Part shown: one piece after another, positions 43,392-56,700 of the stretch
Numbering within the stretch: the stretch's first letter is position 1
Layout of the letters: each line of letters opens with the position of its first letter
Source: Candidatus Altimarinota bacterium
Lineage (GTDB): Bacteria > Patescibacteriota > Gracilibacteria > BD1-5 > UBA6164
NCBI GenBank assembly: GCA_019454605.1
Contig: JACFNZ010000001.1
Location: 238,670 to 302,669, forward strand
Length of the DNA stretch: 64,000 nucleotides
Direction of reading: 5' to 3'
The notes under the pieces: generated by a model
What the model was told of the DNA's origin: nothing
What the model saw: only the letters and a program-made list of their open reading frames with translations
Databases searched by the model: none
Position numbers and translations under genes: made by a program

Positions 43392-44441
43392 TTAAAATTC
43401 CCAACTTCCCTTCATAGAACTTGATTGAGAATAATTTACAACTGTAGATTCAAAGAAATTTCATTTTTCTGAATTATTATCTTGTAATCTATCAAGATGT
43501 TTATAAGGATTTGTTATAACTTCTGGATACAATGGAGCAATTCAAAGTAAATTTAATCTACTATTTGCAAGCCATTTTGTATAGTTTTCAATATTTTCAT
43601 GTGACATTCAAATAATATTTTTTCCTAAAATATGTTTTGACCATTCAATTTCTTGATTTACTGCTTCTCACATCATTTTTATAATAAGTTTTTCATCATA
43701 CATTTTTGGAAATTCTTTTTTAATTTCTTTTAATAAATTTGCAAATATAGTAACATGTGTTAACTCATCTCTTCTAATATAATTTATCATACGATCAGAA
43801 GCAACCATTTTTGCTTGGTCTGCAAGTGTATCAAAAAATGCAAATCAATTATAAAAGTAAATTGATTCAAGTAAAAAGTTTGCAATAATTCACTTAAAGA
43901 AATTATCATCATTTGGATTATCAATAAAATCTTGATAAATTTGCCCTATAAACTGATTTCTTTTTAGTAAATGTTCATCAGTTCTCCAAAAATAATAAAT
44001 ATCTTCTCTATCATTTGAATCAACTATAGTTTCAAGCATTGTAGCATATGATTGAGAGTGAATTGCCTCTTGATATGCTTGAATTGATAAAATTAAATTT
44101 ACTTCTGGTGCTGTAACATATTCATTAAAATTTGGTAAATTCATTGTTTGAATTGAATCAAGAAATATCAAAAATGATAAAATTCATTTATAAGCTCTTC
44201 TTTCTTCATCATTTAAAACTGTTTTAAATTGTATAGCATCCTCTCCTAATCCTGATACTTTTTCTGGAACCCAAAAATTTCAAATCATAACTTGATACAT
44301 TGATTTAGCCCAAGAATATTTAGTAGAGTTTAAGTGAAATAATCAAGTTGCATTTCACTTTATAATAGTTCTATTTTCAACTAAATCATTTCCCTTAGGA
44401 TTAAAAATAAGATTTTGTCTCATTAGTTCATTTGCATTCAT
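43392..44441 (-). CDS. nrdB: Class I ribonucleotide reductase, beta subunit
   Basis: The radical-generating subunit that pairs with NrdA to make dNTPs. A 349-aa protein from ATG 44441. Conserved: WVPEKVSGLGEDAIQFK, QTMNLPNFNEYVTAPEVN, the metal-ligand helix ILSIQAYQEAIHSQSYATMLE (E-x-x-H, about residue 120), RNQFIGQIYQDF, NFLLESIYFYNGFAFF and RRDELTHVTIF (E-x-x-H of the second ligand pair). The C-terminus ends QSSSMKGSWEF, the tail type that docks on NrdA. Located 51 bases downstream of nrdA on minus, so one operon. Confidence 0.95.
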
Positions 44442-44492
44442 AATATTAAAATTAATAAATAAAAATTAAGATTTAAAAGAAAAAAATATAAA

Positions 44493-47108
44493 CTATCAAC
44501 TACAACTTACACAATCATCTTTTATCTCAAGACTCATTGATCTAACATAATAAACTGTTTTTATTCATTGTTTATGAGCTTTTATATAATATTCATACAT
44601 TTCTTTTGGAGATACTTTCATGGGATTTACTATCCATTCAAAAGATATTGCTTGATCAACCCATTTTTGAGCAACTGAAATCATATCAATTACATCGTTC
44701 ATATTCATATTTACATATTCTTTATAATACCAAAAATTATCTTGATTTAAGTTTGGAGCAACAACTACTGATGGAGCAACTGAATTTGTTTCTACAAAGT
44801 ATTTTTTATAAATAGGTAACATAGCTGCTGTAGTTCATATAACATTTGCTGTCGAAGTATTTGGAGCTGGTGATATATGATATCAAAATCTTACTCAATC
44901 TTTTTTGATATTTGAAAGTAAACTTTTCCAATCAAGAGAAGTTTTTGAATTTGTTTCAAACCATTTTTCATCTTTTCAAAGTAAAATTCATTTACTATAC
45001 TCAGATCAATTAAATAATTCATATTTTCATCTTTCTAAAGCAAGTCAATTTGATGATTTAAATGTTTCGTAAGCAAAAGTTTCCATTAATTTATCAACAA
45101 CTTCTCTTGCTTCTTTTGAATCATAAGCAAGTTTATTAACTGCTAAATATTCTGCAAGTCATAAAAATCAAAGTCAAACAGAACGATATTTTTTAGCTGT
45201 TAATTCTGCTTCCTTTATAGGATACATATTTAAATCTATAACATTGTCTAAAATTCTCATTGTTATAGAAGTTACATCTTTTATAGTTTTTTCATCATTT
45301 ACTTTAGCAATATTTATTGATGCTAAATTACAAACTACTGAATCTCAAGGAGTGTATTTTATTGAAATAACTCAATCTTCTAAAGTTTCTTCAACAAATT
45401 TTGCTGGAGATGTGTTTTGTGCTATTTCAGTACAAAGTTGAGTTGAATAAATATTTCAAGCATGCTTATTTGGATTTAAATTATTTACTGTATCACGGAA
45501 AAAAACATATGGCATTCAAGTTTCTACAACTGTTTTTAAAAATTTTTTAAATAATTCTTTTGCATTTACAACTTCTTTTAATTTTATATTTGGATTTGCT
45601 TCACATTCTGTATAAAACTTTTCAAAATCTTTAGAAAAATGATCTTGTAGCTTTTTTCAAGTAGCATCTTCTACTTCTTTTGGATCAAATAAAGTCCAAT
45701 TTTCATTATTTTCTACTCTTTGAATAAATAAATCTGGCATTGAAACTGATGGGAAAATATCAAAAGATTTCCTTCTAATATCTCAAGTTTCTGTTTGTAA
45801 GTCTAAAAAGTCAAAAATATCTCTATGCCAAGCATCTAAGGTTACAGATATTGCTCATGCTCTTGCCCCTAGTTGATTAACAGCAACAGCAGTATCATTT
45901 ATAACTTTTATCCAAGGATTTACTCAACCAGATGATCAATAAACTCATCTAATTGAAGCTCATTTTGAACGAATATTTCATAAATAAACTCAAACTCATC
46001 ATCAAAATTTTGATATTTGGGCCATATTTTCAATATTGTGATATATATTTCTTAAATCATCTCAAACATTTAATTTAAAACAACTTGATAATTGATGATA
46101 ATTAGTTCTTGCATTTAATAAAGTTGGTGTTGGAAGAGAAATCATTGCATTTGAAGTGTATTCATATATTTTAAATGCTATTTCAAGTCTTTTTTCTTTT
46201 GGTTCAGGAATAGCTAAAAATAAAGCAGCTGACATATACATTTCTTGAGGAAGCTCTTTTATGATTTTATTTGGATTAAGTAAATATCTTTTTTTATACA
46301 TCAAAGTTGTTGTATAATTATATGTAAAATCTGTATCTTTTTTTAATCTTTTTCAAGCTTCAAGTATATCATCTTCTGAATAATATTTATAAAAATCTTT
46401 ATAATATAGTCACAATTTTATATATTCATCAAATAAAGCTTTATAGCTTTTAGGTTTATAAATATCATTTATTTTTAAATTTCTATTATTTGTTGCCTCT
46501 TTATACAAATCAATTGTTAAAAGTCTTCAAGCAATAAATTGCCAAGAAGTATTTTCAACAGATATCAAATCTATAGCTGATTTAATCATCATTTTTAAAA
46601 TATCTTTTGTTTTTATTCATTCAACTAAATATTTATTTAATGAGTTTTCAAGCTCTTCAAAAGTACAAATCCTAGCAAGTCAAAAAGAAACTCTTTTATA
46701 GGTATTTTTAACTTTTTCTCTATCATAAAATTCTTTTTTTCAAGTTGACTTTGTAATTTCAAGTTTATTTTGTTTTATTTTTTCGTCAATTACCTCTTTT
46801 TCTAAATTCCTTTCATCAATTCTTTTTTGTCTATAGATAATGTATTTTTTAGCTATATCAAAAAATCAATTTTCCATTAAGTTTTTCTCAACAATATCTT
46901 GAATTTCCTCAATTTGAAAAATTTTTTGACTATCTGATGCAAAAGATATCTCTTCAAGTTCTTCAACTATATGATCTACTATATTATCAATAAATGATAA
47001 ATCAATTTTTCAAGCATTTTGCGAGGCTTTTTCAATAGCTCTTTCTATTCTAGTTCTATCAAAAACTATCAAATCTCACTCTCTATTTTTAATGTATTTT
47101 ATTTTCAT
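44493..47108 (-). CDS. nrdA: Class I ribonucleotide reductase, alpha subunit, with two N-terminal ATP cones
   Basis: Reduces ribonucleoside diphosphates. An 871-aa protein from ATG 47108. Residues 1-95 (YIKNREGDLIVFDRTRIERAI) are an ATP cone, and residues about 120-205 (LEITKSTGKKEFYDREKVK...IKTKDILKMMIKSAIDLIS) are a second cone corresponding to the E. coli NrdA N-terminus. The catalytic barrel has SSCFKLNVGDD, GGGVGVYLGNIRSKGASI, NLASINIAK and the cysteine/glutamate motif CNLASIN. The C-terminal CVSCSG holds the redox Cys pair. The last codon before TAG is TGA, so the standard code would end it one residue early. ATP/dATP regulation through the cones is expected. Confidence 0.96.
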
Positions 47109-47133
47109 TTTGCTTTAAAATTTAAAAAATAAA

Positions 47134-47167
47134 AAAAGGTATAAAAAATAATTTTCTTATACCTTTT
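47134..47167 (-). terminator. Terminator-like hairpin just upstream of nrdA
   Basis: AAAAGGTATAA (47134-47144) pairs with TTATACCTTTT (47157-47167), followed on minus by TTTTTTTATTTTTT. It lies 26 bases before the nrdA start on the transcript side. It ends an upstream RNA or attenuates nrdA. Confidence 0.6.
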
Positions 47168-47547
47168 ATATTAATGATTTTTAAAATATTGCTACAATTT
47201 TTAGAACAATAATGTTAATAAAATGTGAGTTTAGCTTTATTAAGATAAAAATAAAAGATTATCTTTATAAAAAATAGTTTTTAACAATTTTATTTTATTT
47301 GTTAAAAACTAGAGTTTTTTAATTTATAAAATCCACTTTAAGGTTAGATAAGAGTTTTTTGTATTCCTTTATAATAAGGTTTTAAAAAGTTCCAATAGGT
47401 TTTTGAAAAAAAATATTCTCAGCAACGCTATTTAATAAGCAACTTTTTATTTAATTTTTCGTGTAAGGAAAAAATTAATCAAATCAAACACCATTAAAAT
47501 AGATTTACATATTTTATTATATACATTTTTTTTATTTTTCAAGTAGT
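47168..47547 (-). ncRNA. 380-bp gene-free region with hairpins: candidate leader or small RNA upstream of nrdA
   Basis: No ORF is supported. The region lies between two terminator hairpins. On minus it contains a perfect 13-bp stem, TAGTTTTTAACAA and its complement at about 47274-47312, two copies of AAAAAACTCT, a segment GTTGCTTATTAAATAGCGTTGCTGAG with more G/C than the surroundings, and CCTTACACGAAAAATTA. It does not show recognisable RNase P, tmRNA or SRP consensus blocks. It may be a long nrd leader with regulation by attenuation, or an unrecognised structural RNA. Confidence 0.4.
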
Positions 47548-47577
47548 AAAAACCCTAGTTTTAAAACTAGGGTTTTT
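47548..47577. terminator. Palindromic terminator
   Basis: AAAAACCCTAGTTTT (47548-47562) / AAAACTAGGGTTTTT (47563-47577), the most GC-containing hairpin of this area. It works in both directions and overlaps the stop of the small gene 47576-47692. Confidence 0.85.
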
Positions 47578-47692
47578 ATATATTTCAAGAAAGTTTTTGA
47601 AATCTTTCTTTTTTAGAAATTCTTGCTATTTTAACTAATTCTAAATTTCTATTTAATACTTTTTTAGTATTTCGTTTATTTTCTTTAACCAT
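47576..47692 (-). CDS. Very small basic protein (38 aa)
   Basis: MVKENKRNTKKVLNRNLE, then LVKIARISKKERFQKLSGNI and TAA. It is highly basic (about one third Lys/Arg), without TM segment or Cys. The size and composition recall small ribosome-associated or RNA-binding proteins, but no family matches. The reading frame ends exactly in the terminator stem. The gene sits 63 bases after the end of the giant gene on the same strand. It could be a chance ORF; the terminator directly at its stop supports it. Confidence 0.4.
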
Positions 47693-47755
47693 AAATTATT
47701 TAAATTAAATAATAAAGTAGTTAAAGCATAAACTATTTTAAAACAATTGTCAAGA

Positions 47756-50700
47756 TTATTTTATTATATAATTAGATTCTGGAATTACAAGTATTTCTCA
47801 AAGTGTTGTTTCAAGTCATTTTCTTTTTAGTTTATAAACTACATATTTTCAAAAATCACTATACTCTAAATAATATAAATCTCATATTATCTCTACTTTT
47901 CAATCTTTGTAAACTTTAAAAATAGGTGTTTTCTTGCTATCTTCACTATCATAAACAAACAAATCTCAAGCATTATATTTAACTCAAAGTGGTATTAATT
48001 GAGATCTATATTTAGAATTGTTATTTTGTTTATAGTAAATTCAAGTTTTATTTTTAAATTGTCATTCAACAACTTCTACAAAATCATTTAATATTTGAAC
48101 TTGTCCTGCATTTGGAGTTATTAAATATTCATAATAAATTTCTTTTCATTCTTTAGATATAATTATTTTAGGGTATGCTTCTTTATTTAATTTACTATTT
48201 GAAGGAAGTATATCTATTTTTAATTTATTTGTGATTTTTGATAAATCTGACATATTTATTTTTCAAGTAGTTTCATCAATGCTAAATAACTTACCTCAAG
48301 ACATTGTTATATCAAGTCAACTTATTCAAGATGATGTATTAAATAAAAATTTTCATCCATCTATTGTTTTTACTCAAAATTCATTATTTACTCATTTTAT
48401 TCTATCTAAATTAGATCATCTTAATCTATAAAAGTCAATAGGTTGATTTAATAAGTTTTCATTTAATCTTCAAGAAATAGCATTATTTTTTATATTTTCT
48501 ATTTGAGGAATTGGAGAATAAACTACAAAATTTATCTTTTTTCATCAAATATTTCAATTATCATCCACTACATAAAGCATAATATCTTTATTTATAAGAG
48601 TATCAAAAGATCAAATATCAAAATAAATTTTATTTCACTCTTTATTTATTTTAAAATTATCTTTTGGCATTTTATAAGCAAAATCTCTATCATTAAAATT
48701 ATTTCAATCTCAATTAGAATCTTTTTCTAAATCAAAATCTATAAATATATCTTTTATAGTATTATTTCAACTATTTTCATAAATACTATCTGTAAAATCA
48801 AATAATTTCTTTTGATAAACTGGGAGTTTTATTAAGTTAAAATTAACTTCTGGTAGTTTGTTATCTGATTCTTTTTGTGGAGAAAGAAGTATTTGATTTC
48901 AATAGCTTGAAAAAATATTATTTTTAAAGCTTCTAATTTTTGCATAATAATAATCATTTTCTATCTTACTTCTTACAAAATAATCTTTTGCCTTATTTCA
49001 TAAATCATATAATTTGTAATAATTTGTAGTAGTAAAATCAATTAATGCTTCACTATTATCATAGTATTTTATATCTATATGAGTCCCGTTTAAAGTTTTT
49101 TCATTTTCTTTTAACTCTATTTTACTTCAAGGAAGTAGTGGTTTTTTTATAAAACTTGCTATTTGATTTCAAGTAAGAGTTACATAATCGTCTTTTTCTA
49201 TATATAATTCTCCACCCGATATTCAAGTAATAACAATATCGTCTTTAAATTCTATATTTGAAAGTGCATTTATAGTAACTTCTCTTCCTTTTAATTCTTT
49301 ATCTTTTTCTTTATATAAATAATATCTAAGTTTTGTTGTATTATTTGCTGAATATATTTTTGTTTTAGCATTTATTGTAACAAGTATATTGTTTGAAATA
49401 TCTTCATTTAAAGATTTTAAATTTTTTGTTGTTAAAATAACTCAAGCTAAGTTTGAAATATTATTTATATAGGCTAAATTTTTTCTAAATATAATATCAT
49501 CTCTTGAAGTTTTTTCCATATCACGAGTTATATCATCAATAGAAACAAATCAATCTATAATATATTTTTTAATATTTTTAGGTATATAATCACTACTAAA
49601 TCAATTAATTAAACTGTCAAACTTATCAATTATTTTGAAAAATTCTATTCTATAATTTGATTTAAAAGAATCTTTAAATCATATATTTATATAACTACTA
49701 TCACTAATTCACTCTTCAAATCAATTAACTCGTGAGATAAATTTATTATTATTTAAGAAAGTATTGTTTGATTTAGTTAAAGTAATAGGATTTCAAGTAT
49801 AATAAGATTTATTTATTTTTTTAGTTTTTAAATTTTGTTTTAAATAAATCTCATCTCACATCATATATACTAAATCTTCATCTCAATCTTTATCAAAATC
49901 TGATTTTTTTACAACTTCATATCAAGATAATTCATCTAAATAATCTATTAAATAATAACTAATTTTTTTATTTAAAAACTCTTCTACTATATACATTCAT
50001 CTATAAACATATGATGAGCTTCAAGAATTTGCTATACTACAAGCTTGTTTTTCTGTAGTTGAAACATTTGTTTTAGTCGCACTATTATCTGCAAGTAATT
50101 TATTTGAATTTATTTCTATATGAGAGTATGCAAGTTTTGATTTTTCTAAATCATTATTAAAGTGATTTAATCAAGTTTTTACTTGAGCTAAAACTTCTTT
50201 TGCATCATTTCTAATGCTACTTCCTTCTTGATCTTCCTTATATAGATTTACTACACTATCTTGAGCTTTTTGTTTATAAATCTCTAATCTGGAATTATAA
50301 TCATTAAAATTAGTTTTATAGTCAACTAAAATATTATTTTTAGATTTTAATAAATCATTATTTTTTAATTTATTTAACAAATCATTGTTTTTTACCTTTT
50401 CTTCTTGTAAAATTGATTTTACTTCATTAAATTTATCTTCATTATTTTTTGATAAATCTTTAATTAATTCATCTTCTTTTGTAAATTTATAATTTAAAGC
50501 TTCATTCCAAACTCAAACTATTTTTTCATTATCAATATTTGAAAGTTGTTTTTGAATTTCTTTTTTAAATTCATCATTTGTTAATTCTATTTTTGAATTT
50601 ACTTCTATAGAATTATGAATTTTCAATATTCATTTAGATAATTTATAAGCAAAATCAAATAAACTAATTTTTGAATTATTATAACTTACTCAAGAGTTAA

Positions 50701-53700
50701 CATCTCAATTTTTATCTATTTTAACATCAATATTTTCTGGTAATTCTCATCTATAATCTAAATCTCAAATACCTATATTTAAAGTATTTGCTATATTATT
50801 TCAAAAACTATTTATAGGCATTGTCATTTGTCTAGCCATTTCAACTAAGAAATCTACTTCTAAATCTAAATTAACATAAGTTGTAACTTTTATAGCATCT
50901 ACAAATGGAAATGAAAACTCTGGTAATGACATATCTAAGAAATCAATTCATAAATACCCTGTTCTTTCTGTTATAAATGCTATTTGATCTCAAGCTCTCC
51001 ACTCTGGAACAAATGGTGAAGTTTTTAATATACACATCACTTTTGTAATAATTTTTAATATATTTAAAAATGCTTCTATAGCAGAAAGTAGTTTTGGTAA
51101 TTTTGGTGGTGGTGGTAAATTTGGTAATTCAACTGTTGGCAATGATGGTAATTCAGGTAATGTTGGTAAAATAAATTCAGGAAGTAGTGGAATTGACGGT
51201 AATTTAAGTCAAAGTCAAGGAGAATTAGGTAAATATAAATTTGGTAAAGTTGGTAATACTATTGGCCTTAAATTAAATTCAAATTCAGGCAATCAAACAA
51301 CTAAGTCAACTCTTATATTATGTAAATCAAGATAAATATCAGGCCATTTAGGAAATCTAATAACAGGTATTTTAGGCAATACCATTGAAATAAGTTTCCA
51401 TATAAAGTATTGTAAATCATATCTTTCATTTTTACATTGATGACATTCAGCATCATAATCAATAAATACATCTACAAGTAATTGCCAAGATTTTAAAATA
51501 GCTTTTATTAAAACATATAATTCAACCCATGCCTTAAATCTTTTTCAATTTTCTCAAATCCATCATCAAGTTATTTTTGAAATTGTTTCTAAATTACATA
51601 AAATTTGTTCTATCCAAACATCTTTTATTTTTAGTATCTTATAAACATCTTGAGGGATATTTTTATAAGATTTTAATATTTCTATATTTCTATCTATTGA
51701 AGAAATTAAACTTTGAGCATTTAAAATATTTTTACACTCTGCAGAAGAAGATGCTTCTACACAATTATAATTTTCTAAATTCCATTCTTTTTTTGCTCTA
51801 TTTATTTCTTCTTGCCATTGTAATTTTGTTGCTTCAAAATCATCTATAGTTTTTTCTATAGTTTCAAGATCAACCCAAGGAATATTAATATTTACTTTTT
51901 GACTTTCAATTTTTACAATAGGCATATTTGATAAAAATTCATATGCTCGCTTTATTCATCAAATAGATTTATTTTCTCAAATATTTTTTTGTGCTTTAAG
52001 TTTTTGTAATTCAAGTTCATTTAACATACAATCACTAGAATTTTCATCACAATTTAAATTAGAATTTATAGTTTCTAAATTATTTATTTTTTCATCTATT
52101 TGATTTTGTTTATCTATTGCTTTTTGTTCTCAAGAAGAGTATTTTTGTTTTAAATTATCTAAGAAATTATTAAAGTTTATATCAAAAACTCAATTAAAAT
52201 CAGGTAAAATAATATACAATGTTGGAAAGTCTGTAAGTTTGTTTGCTATTTCTTCTATTTGTCTTGTTACCCATTCCATTACAAAGTCAGGAAATGGAGA
52301 AATTCTTTGCATATTTATATTTACAACATCTCAAAAATTACCATTTTTTAAAGCTCAAAAATCAACATCTACTGATAAATTTTCATCTCCTTGTCATCAA
52401 ATATTTAACAAAGGATCATTTGGCAAATTCCACCTTTGAGTTGGTCAAGAAGCTACTGTTGTTAAAATATCTTTTAATCTATCATCAAGTCCTGGTTTTT
52501 TATATCATGAATTTTTATAGTTTAAATAATCTCATCAATCTTGTCCTAAATATGGTTTCTTATCTTGTTTCTTACTACAATTTCAGTTTATAATATCTCA
52601 CTGTCACATATTATAAATCTCTCAATCAGATCAATCATCTTTACATCATAAGAGCGGAGTTGCTGCAACTACACAATTTCCCCCAGGAACAAATGGATGT
52701 AATCAAGGAGGATTTGAATATCAAGCTACTATTGGAGGAGCTCAAAAACAAACAGCTATTCAAATGGCTCAAGTTAAGGTAGGTGTAACAAAAACTCTTA
52801 TAAAGTTTGTAGGAGATAGAGTTCATAAATATCATCAAGCTCAAAGACCAAAACATCAAGGTAAATTAACTCAAGGAGGCCATGGCATGGGAACACAAGA
52901 AGTTCCAACTCTCTTCCAATTCATAGCTGAAAATATAGGTAATCACTCTCAAACATGTAATCAATCTCAAATAGGTAGTCAAAATAAAGTTGGGTCATTT
53001 CATGGTGCTAAAGGCGCCCAGTTTATAGGTGATGATATACATCAACCTCATCCAAATCAGCAAGAAAGTCATGCAAGTATTGTATCTACATCTACAAGTA
53101 TGTCATCAACATTATTATTTATTTTATCTAAATTATTCATAAAATCATCCTCATCATCTCTTGATACATCAGAGTTTACTTTATCTAAATTTTCTTGAGC
53201 ATAATCTTTTAATTTATCTATATTTCATCAACTTCATGAGTTCATTAAATCATCTATATAATCAGGAATTCAATTTTTATTTAAATCAACTGAATTTTGT
53301 TCCAAATCTCAAGGTAAATCTCACTCACAAGTTGGAGTTTTTATAGTTTTTTCATAATCTCTTACTGCAATAGATTTGTATAATAAATATTCTTGTCCAC
53401 AATTTTCATTTTTATCTTTAAAAATTATATCTCAATGCGGAGTTGTTGTATCAAATATTCAAGCATCTATAAATCAATACTCAAAGTAATTTGTATCAAG
53501 TGATATATTTAAAGTAAGAGTTTCTCAAGGGCTTAAATTTAAACTTTTTAAGTTTTTTCATTCATAATACGAATCAAATAAAAATGTATACTCACTACTT
53601 GGTGAAGTTTCTAAATTTATATCTTTACTATCTATTTCTTTTCATCATATATTTAAAGTATATTTAGAGTTTTTAGTTATTTGAAATACATCATATATTT

Positions 53701-56700
53701 TTTCTGCAATTGCTAGATTTTTAATTTCTTTATTGCTATTGTTTATAATTTTTAGAGAAAAATTAGCAATATCTCATCATTTTAATATTCCCTGATTTTT
53801 ATCTGTATAAGTTTTCTCTATTAAAATCTTTTCATACTCTGCATATTCAGACTTTAAAAAAGTTGTTAAATCATTTGAAGCTTGAGTTCAAGTAAATGAA
53901 ACTTTATTTTCATTTCAATTTTGAGAATTAACTAAATCTTTAATTCAAGAGGTTGTATCTTGAATTCCTGATTCTATTCACTCTACTCAAGAGCTTAAAT
54001 CTAATTTGACATCCTTAGCCCCTCAAGAAAATGTTTTTATTACATCGTTTACTGATTTTTCTTGTTCCTTTAATCAATTCTCCATTTCAGGAGTCATAAT
54101 AGAATCAGGTAATATTATTTTATTTCAATTTTCATCAGTAATATTATTTTTATTACTCTTTTTTCAAAAAGGAGTATAATTCATTTGAGTAAAGACTAGT
54201 TTATCAAGCAAATTTTCATTTATTTTTCCTTCACTTTTTGAAGTAGAAGATAAATTATTTTTATTTTTTTCAAGTTCTTCAAGAAGTTTTTTTCATTCAT
54301 CTATATTTGATTGTCAATTATTTTCTTTTATTTGATACAATCAATCATAATAAATTGCTCCTAAATCTTTTCTTTTTTCTCAATTTAAAGTAATTCAAAG
54401 TCAGTTTCAAACTAGTTTTTTTTGAAATTTTCAAGCAGTGTTAGTTCAATAAAATATATAGATATTTCATTCATCATCTAAAATAACTAGATCCATTTTT
54501 CAGTCTAAATCCATATCAAATCAAACTATTTGATTTATTTTTCAAGATATTTTTATATCAGTTTCTATTCTATCAAATTTTTTATCTTTATTTGATAATA
54601 AAACTACTTTTTTATCTTTATTTAAAACTACAATATCTTCATATCAATCTCCAAAAAAGTCTCATGTAATTATTGGTGATTTAGAATTTATATCAGCAAC
54701 ATAAGCTAGATTTCATCTATTATCAAAATCTCAAAAAACATCTCTTCATTCAAGTAATTCTATATATCATCCTCTTTTTAATACTGCAACATCTTCATTT
54801 TCATCTTTATTATAATCAAATATATTATAAGCCATATTATCATTGTCTTTTGATATCAAATATCAAATAGTAGAATCATATTTTCTAGTAGATGGAGTTC
54901 AAGGTAATTTTTTAGGAATTTTTTTAAGAGAAATAACAGGATCTCAAATATTTATTAATCAAAAACTCATAAAGTCTTTAGTTGCTTGTCAAATAGATTT
55001 TCAAGCAGCAAATGAAAGCAATATTTTATTATCTTCTTTCCATCAAACTCAATCTTTTTGGTCAAATTTTTCATATCAAAATTCAAAAAATGTTCAAAAT
55101 TTATTTACATTTTTTGAAGTAGAAGCAAATGGATCATTATAAACTATACTATATCAAATAGCATCTTTTGTAGATCATCCAAAATAATTTTCTTTATAAA
55201 AATAATCTCTTCAATCTAAATAAACTACAACTCATCAATTTATTTGTGATTCTTTTATAGCATCTATTTGGCTTAAATTTCTTGTAATTTTTAAATTATT
55301 TGGGGTATTTATAACTAAATTTCAAATGATTTGTCATCATGATTTTAAATTTAAAGAAAGTCAAATTGTATCATTTTTATTTAATTCAAAACTTACATCA
55401 TTTGATTTTATAATTTTTCAATTTTGTTTTATTTGAAATACACTACTTCAATCTTTAGTAAATAAATTTAATCAATTAATTTCATCTGCTTTTGATATAT
55501 AGTTTGAATTATTTGTTTTTAAAAAAACTGTAGTTTTATCTTTTGCAAAACAATCCTCAATTTTTTGACTAGAACATTTATCTATTAATAAAACATTTTT
55601 TAAATTATATAAAACTTTTCAAACAAAGCTTCAAAATGTATTATTTTGAAAATCAATTTCAATATTTCAACTAGGATTTATTGTAAAATCTCATGATATA
55701 TCCTGAGTAATATCAGTATTTGATATGTTTTGTTTTAAATTTCAATTAGGAGAAATATTTAAAACTTCTAAATAATTTTTTATATCTGGTAATAAAGAAG
55801 TAACTCAAAGACTTCTATTATTTTTATCAAAAATTAATGAATTTGCTAGATTATCTTTTATTGTAATGTCTCAATAATTAGATCAAAGTAGTGTAGTATA
55901 TATAGAATTATAATAATTTCAGTTTATTTTTTCTTTATTCCAAAAATAAAATGTTTCTATCTTTCAAAAGTTTTCTCAAACTCAATTAACTGTTAATTTA
56001 TCATTTCAACTTCAAATTTCTATTTTATTATTTGATAAACTAGGAGTAGAAGATACTTTAAAATAAGCAGTTCATGGTAAATTTGTTGCATTTATTTTAA
56101 ATTCTGTTTTTCATTTTACTACCTTTTTTGAACTAATATCTCAAGAAATAATGCCTTTATATTTTTCTAAAATATCTAAATTTAATACTGTTTCATCATC
56201 ATTCCATAAAGTATTTCAATATCTATCTTTTATTTCAGCATATAAAGTAGAGTATGAATTAGTTGTTGCTTCAAGTTTTGACTTTGATAAAGTTAGATTT
56301 AGTCTTAATCATACATCTGGTAGTATTTTTACTTCTTTATAAACAGAGTTTTTTACTCATTCTATTTTAAATTCTAAAATAACTTTTTCTCAAGCTGTTT
56401 TTTTTGTTTTAAAACTTCAAGTTCAAGTCCCATTATTAACTGTTATATAATTTTGATTTGATGAAACAAAATTATTATTTGTTACAAAATAAGCTCTTGA
56501 ATTAAATAATGCTTTTTCATTTGTAGATTTAACTTTTAATGTGTAATCATAATTATTATCTCAAACTTTTAATCAAGCAGGCACTTCTAAATCAAAATAT
56601 ACTTTATTTACAACAAAAATAGGTAGAGTTTTTTTTGATACAACTTTTTCTCAATACTTTAAGCTAAATGTTATATTACTATCTCAAGGAATATTTGTTG

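Noticed and set aside
47168..47547. RNase P RNA, tmRNA or SRP RNA
   Set aside because: None of the strongly conserved blocks (for example GAGGAAAGTC for RNase P, or a tRNA-like TTCGA..CCA end for tmRNA) could be found on either strand; left as unassigned.
52764..53198. A 144-codon plus-strand open frame
   Set aside because: It lies wholly within the giant minus-strand gene, in a region of biased codons (many CAA/TCA complements), and its protein has no start context or domain. It is a shadow.
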